Below, in pieces: positions 4,771 through 5,348 of a DNA stretch of 5,348 nt (its first letter is position 1; each line of letters begins with the position of its first letter). Both the position numbers and the translations under genes were made by a program. This DNA is from an uncultured Campylobacter sp. (GTDB taxonomy: Bacteria > Campylobacterota > Campylobacteria > Campylobacterales > Campylobacteraceae): the NCBI RefSeq assembly GCF_938017775.1, contig NZ_CALIIU010000010.1, positions 1 through 5,348 on the forward strand, given 5' to 3'. A model generated the notes under the pieces. It ran no database searches. It saw only the letters and a program-made list of their open reading frames with translations, and was not told the DNA's origin.

Positions 4771-5348
4771 ATTTATAGAATTTGTAGTTTTTATCTAAAT
4801 TTTCAATTTGTAAATTAAAATTTTGTAGTAAATATTCATTTACTTGTTTATAATCTTGCTTTGTCATCAAATAGACATTTACAGCATTTTTTTGATTGTC
4901 ATAAAAAACTATAGTGCAAAATAGTATAAATTTATAATCTTTGTTAATTAATAAAGCAACTAATTTTGCTAAACAAGCAAGTAAATTTGATAAAATCAAA
5001 AAAAATCCCGCAATAACAAAACCAAGTGGTGCAAAAATTTTTTGAACCGAGTTGTCTGGTATCTTACCAATCATAGGATAAATACTTTTTTTAACCCAAA
5101 CAATATTTTGTTTTGCTACCGTCGTATCTCTTTTATCCCAATAAACTTTGTCGTTATATAAATACACTTTCTCAGGCTTTCTAAGTTTTCTAATGAAATC
5201 AATAAAAGCCCAAATATTGACTATTGGAAATGCTACAACCACAGAGCTAAATCTTGGATTTCTCATTTCATTTTTTAAAATTTCAAAAAACTCGCCACTA
5301 TTCCAATCGACAACACTAGTAAAAAATACAATATAAATCATTATAGTG
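4769..5348 (-). CDS. Multi-pass membrane protein, unknown function, 5' end outside the window (partial)
   Basis: An ATG at 5341 gives 190 aa, but no Shine-Dalgarno precedes it, the frame stays open to the window edge, and the protein would begin in the middle of a hydrophobic segment (IYIVFFTSVV). The true start is therefore probably off the window. Numbered from that ATG, a hydrophobic segment lies at 32-51, a polar beta-rich section with VYLYNDKVYWDK at 59-70, a long hydrophobic region at about 102-132 (probably two segments) and a polar tail from 134. The tail VYLMTKQDYKQV (156-167), then YLLQ and I-x-NL-x-K-x-Y, matches the layout and many residues of the tail of the protein at 3160-3975. 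I do not recognise the family. It is the first visible gene of the minus-strand group and is translationally coupled to the 208-aa gene. A role as membrane partner or immunity protein of that gene is inference from context. Confidence 0.75.
   Translation of the reverse strand, partial: TIMIYIVFFTSVVDWNSGEFFEILKNEMRNPRFSSVVVAFPIVNIWAFIDFIRKLRKPEKVYLYNDKVYWDKRDTTVAKQNIVWVKKSIYPMIGKIPDNSVQKIFAPLGFVIAGFFLILSNLLACLAKLVALLINKDYKFILFCTIVFYDNQKNAVNVYLMTKQDYKQVNEYLLQNFNLQIENLDKNYKFYK

Larger units (their letters stand above)
3114..5348. other. AT-rich accessory segment starting at the tRNA-Leu 3' end
   Basis: From the base after the tRNA CCA to the right edge the DNA is far more AT-rich than the core genes, all coding is on the minus strand, and none of the three genes is a recognisable housekeeping gene. 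For scale, I count 6 G/C in 3361-3420 and 33 in 1921-1980. tRNA 3' ends are common integration sites, so this may be one end of a genomic island. No integrase, transposase or clear attachment-site repeat is visible here, and the far boundary is outside the window. The first 46 bases (3114-3159) are a T-rich spacer between the tRNA and the convergent gene, without a stem that I could support. Confidence 0.55.

Noticed and set aside
5148..5336. Short + strand open frame at the right edge
   Set aside because: It is antisense to the membrane-protein gene, which continues in frame through the same bases; no ribosome binding site was seen.
3114..5348. CRISPR array, insertion sequence or transposase in the accessory segment
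   Set aside because: No regularly spaced repeats of CRISPR length, no terminal inverted repeats and no transposase or integrase motifs are visible.

Overview
The window looks like the chromosome of an epsilonproteobacterium, most likely a Campylobacter from the higher-GC, oral-type group. The reasons are the CDP-alcohol-type PssA, a stand-alone atpE whose c subunit has a signal-peptide-like N-terminus (as in Campylobacter and Helicobacter), GC-rich codon use in the core genes and AAATTT-rich spacers. The genus is an inference; the species cannot be fixed from this sequence.

Bases 1-3113 are ordinary core genome, all on the + strand. They hold the tail of an unidentified upstream frame, pssA (phosphatidylserine synthase, the committed step to phosphatidylethanolamine), leuA (2-isopropylmalate synthase, entry to leucine synthesis), atpE (F1Fo ATP synthase c subunit) and a tRNA-Leu with anticodon GAG. 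Two annotated starts need care: the leuA start is the ATG at 949 and the atpE start is the ATG at 2621, each placed 6 nt after a good Shine-Dalgarno. Spacers contain a clear hairpin terminator after atpE, a strong stem-loop after leuA, an inverted repeat in the atpE leader and nested inverted repeats between pssA and leuA.

Right after the tRNA CCA end the composition changes sharply. In the 60 bases from 3361 I count 6 G/C, against 33 in the 60 bases from 1921. Bases 3114-5348 carry three minus-strand genes that I cannot assign to a named family. In transcription order they are a multi-pass membrane protein whose 5' end runs off the window, a 208-aa protein with a polar N-terminus and a central Gly/Ala hydrophobic hairpin, and, after a repeat-rich 157-bp gap, a second multi-pass membrane protein with an N-terminal coiled coil. 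The two membrane proteins share layout and a similar C-terminal tail, so they look like divergent paralogs flanking the middle gene.

The arrangement (one protein with a membrane-active-looking hairpin between two related integral membrane proteins, in AT-rich DNA at a tRNA gene) fits an effector/immunity cassette with a duplicated immunity gene. That function is an inference; no catalytic motif, integrase, secretion marker or transposase is visible in the window.
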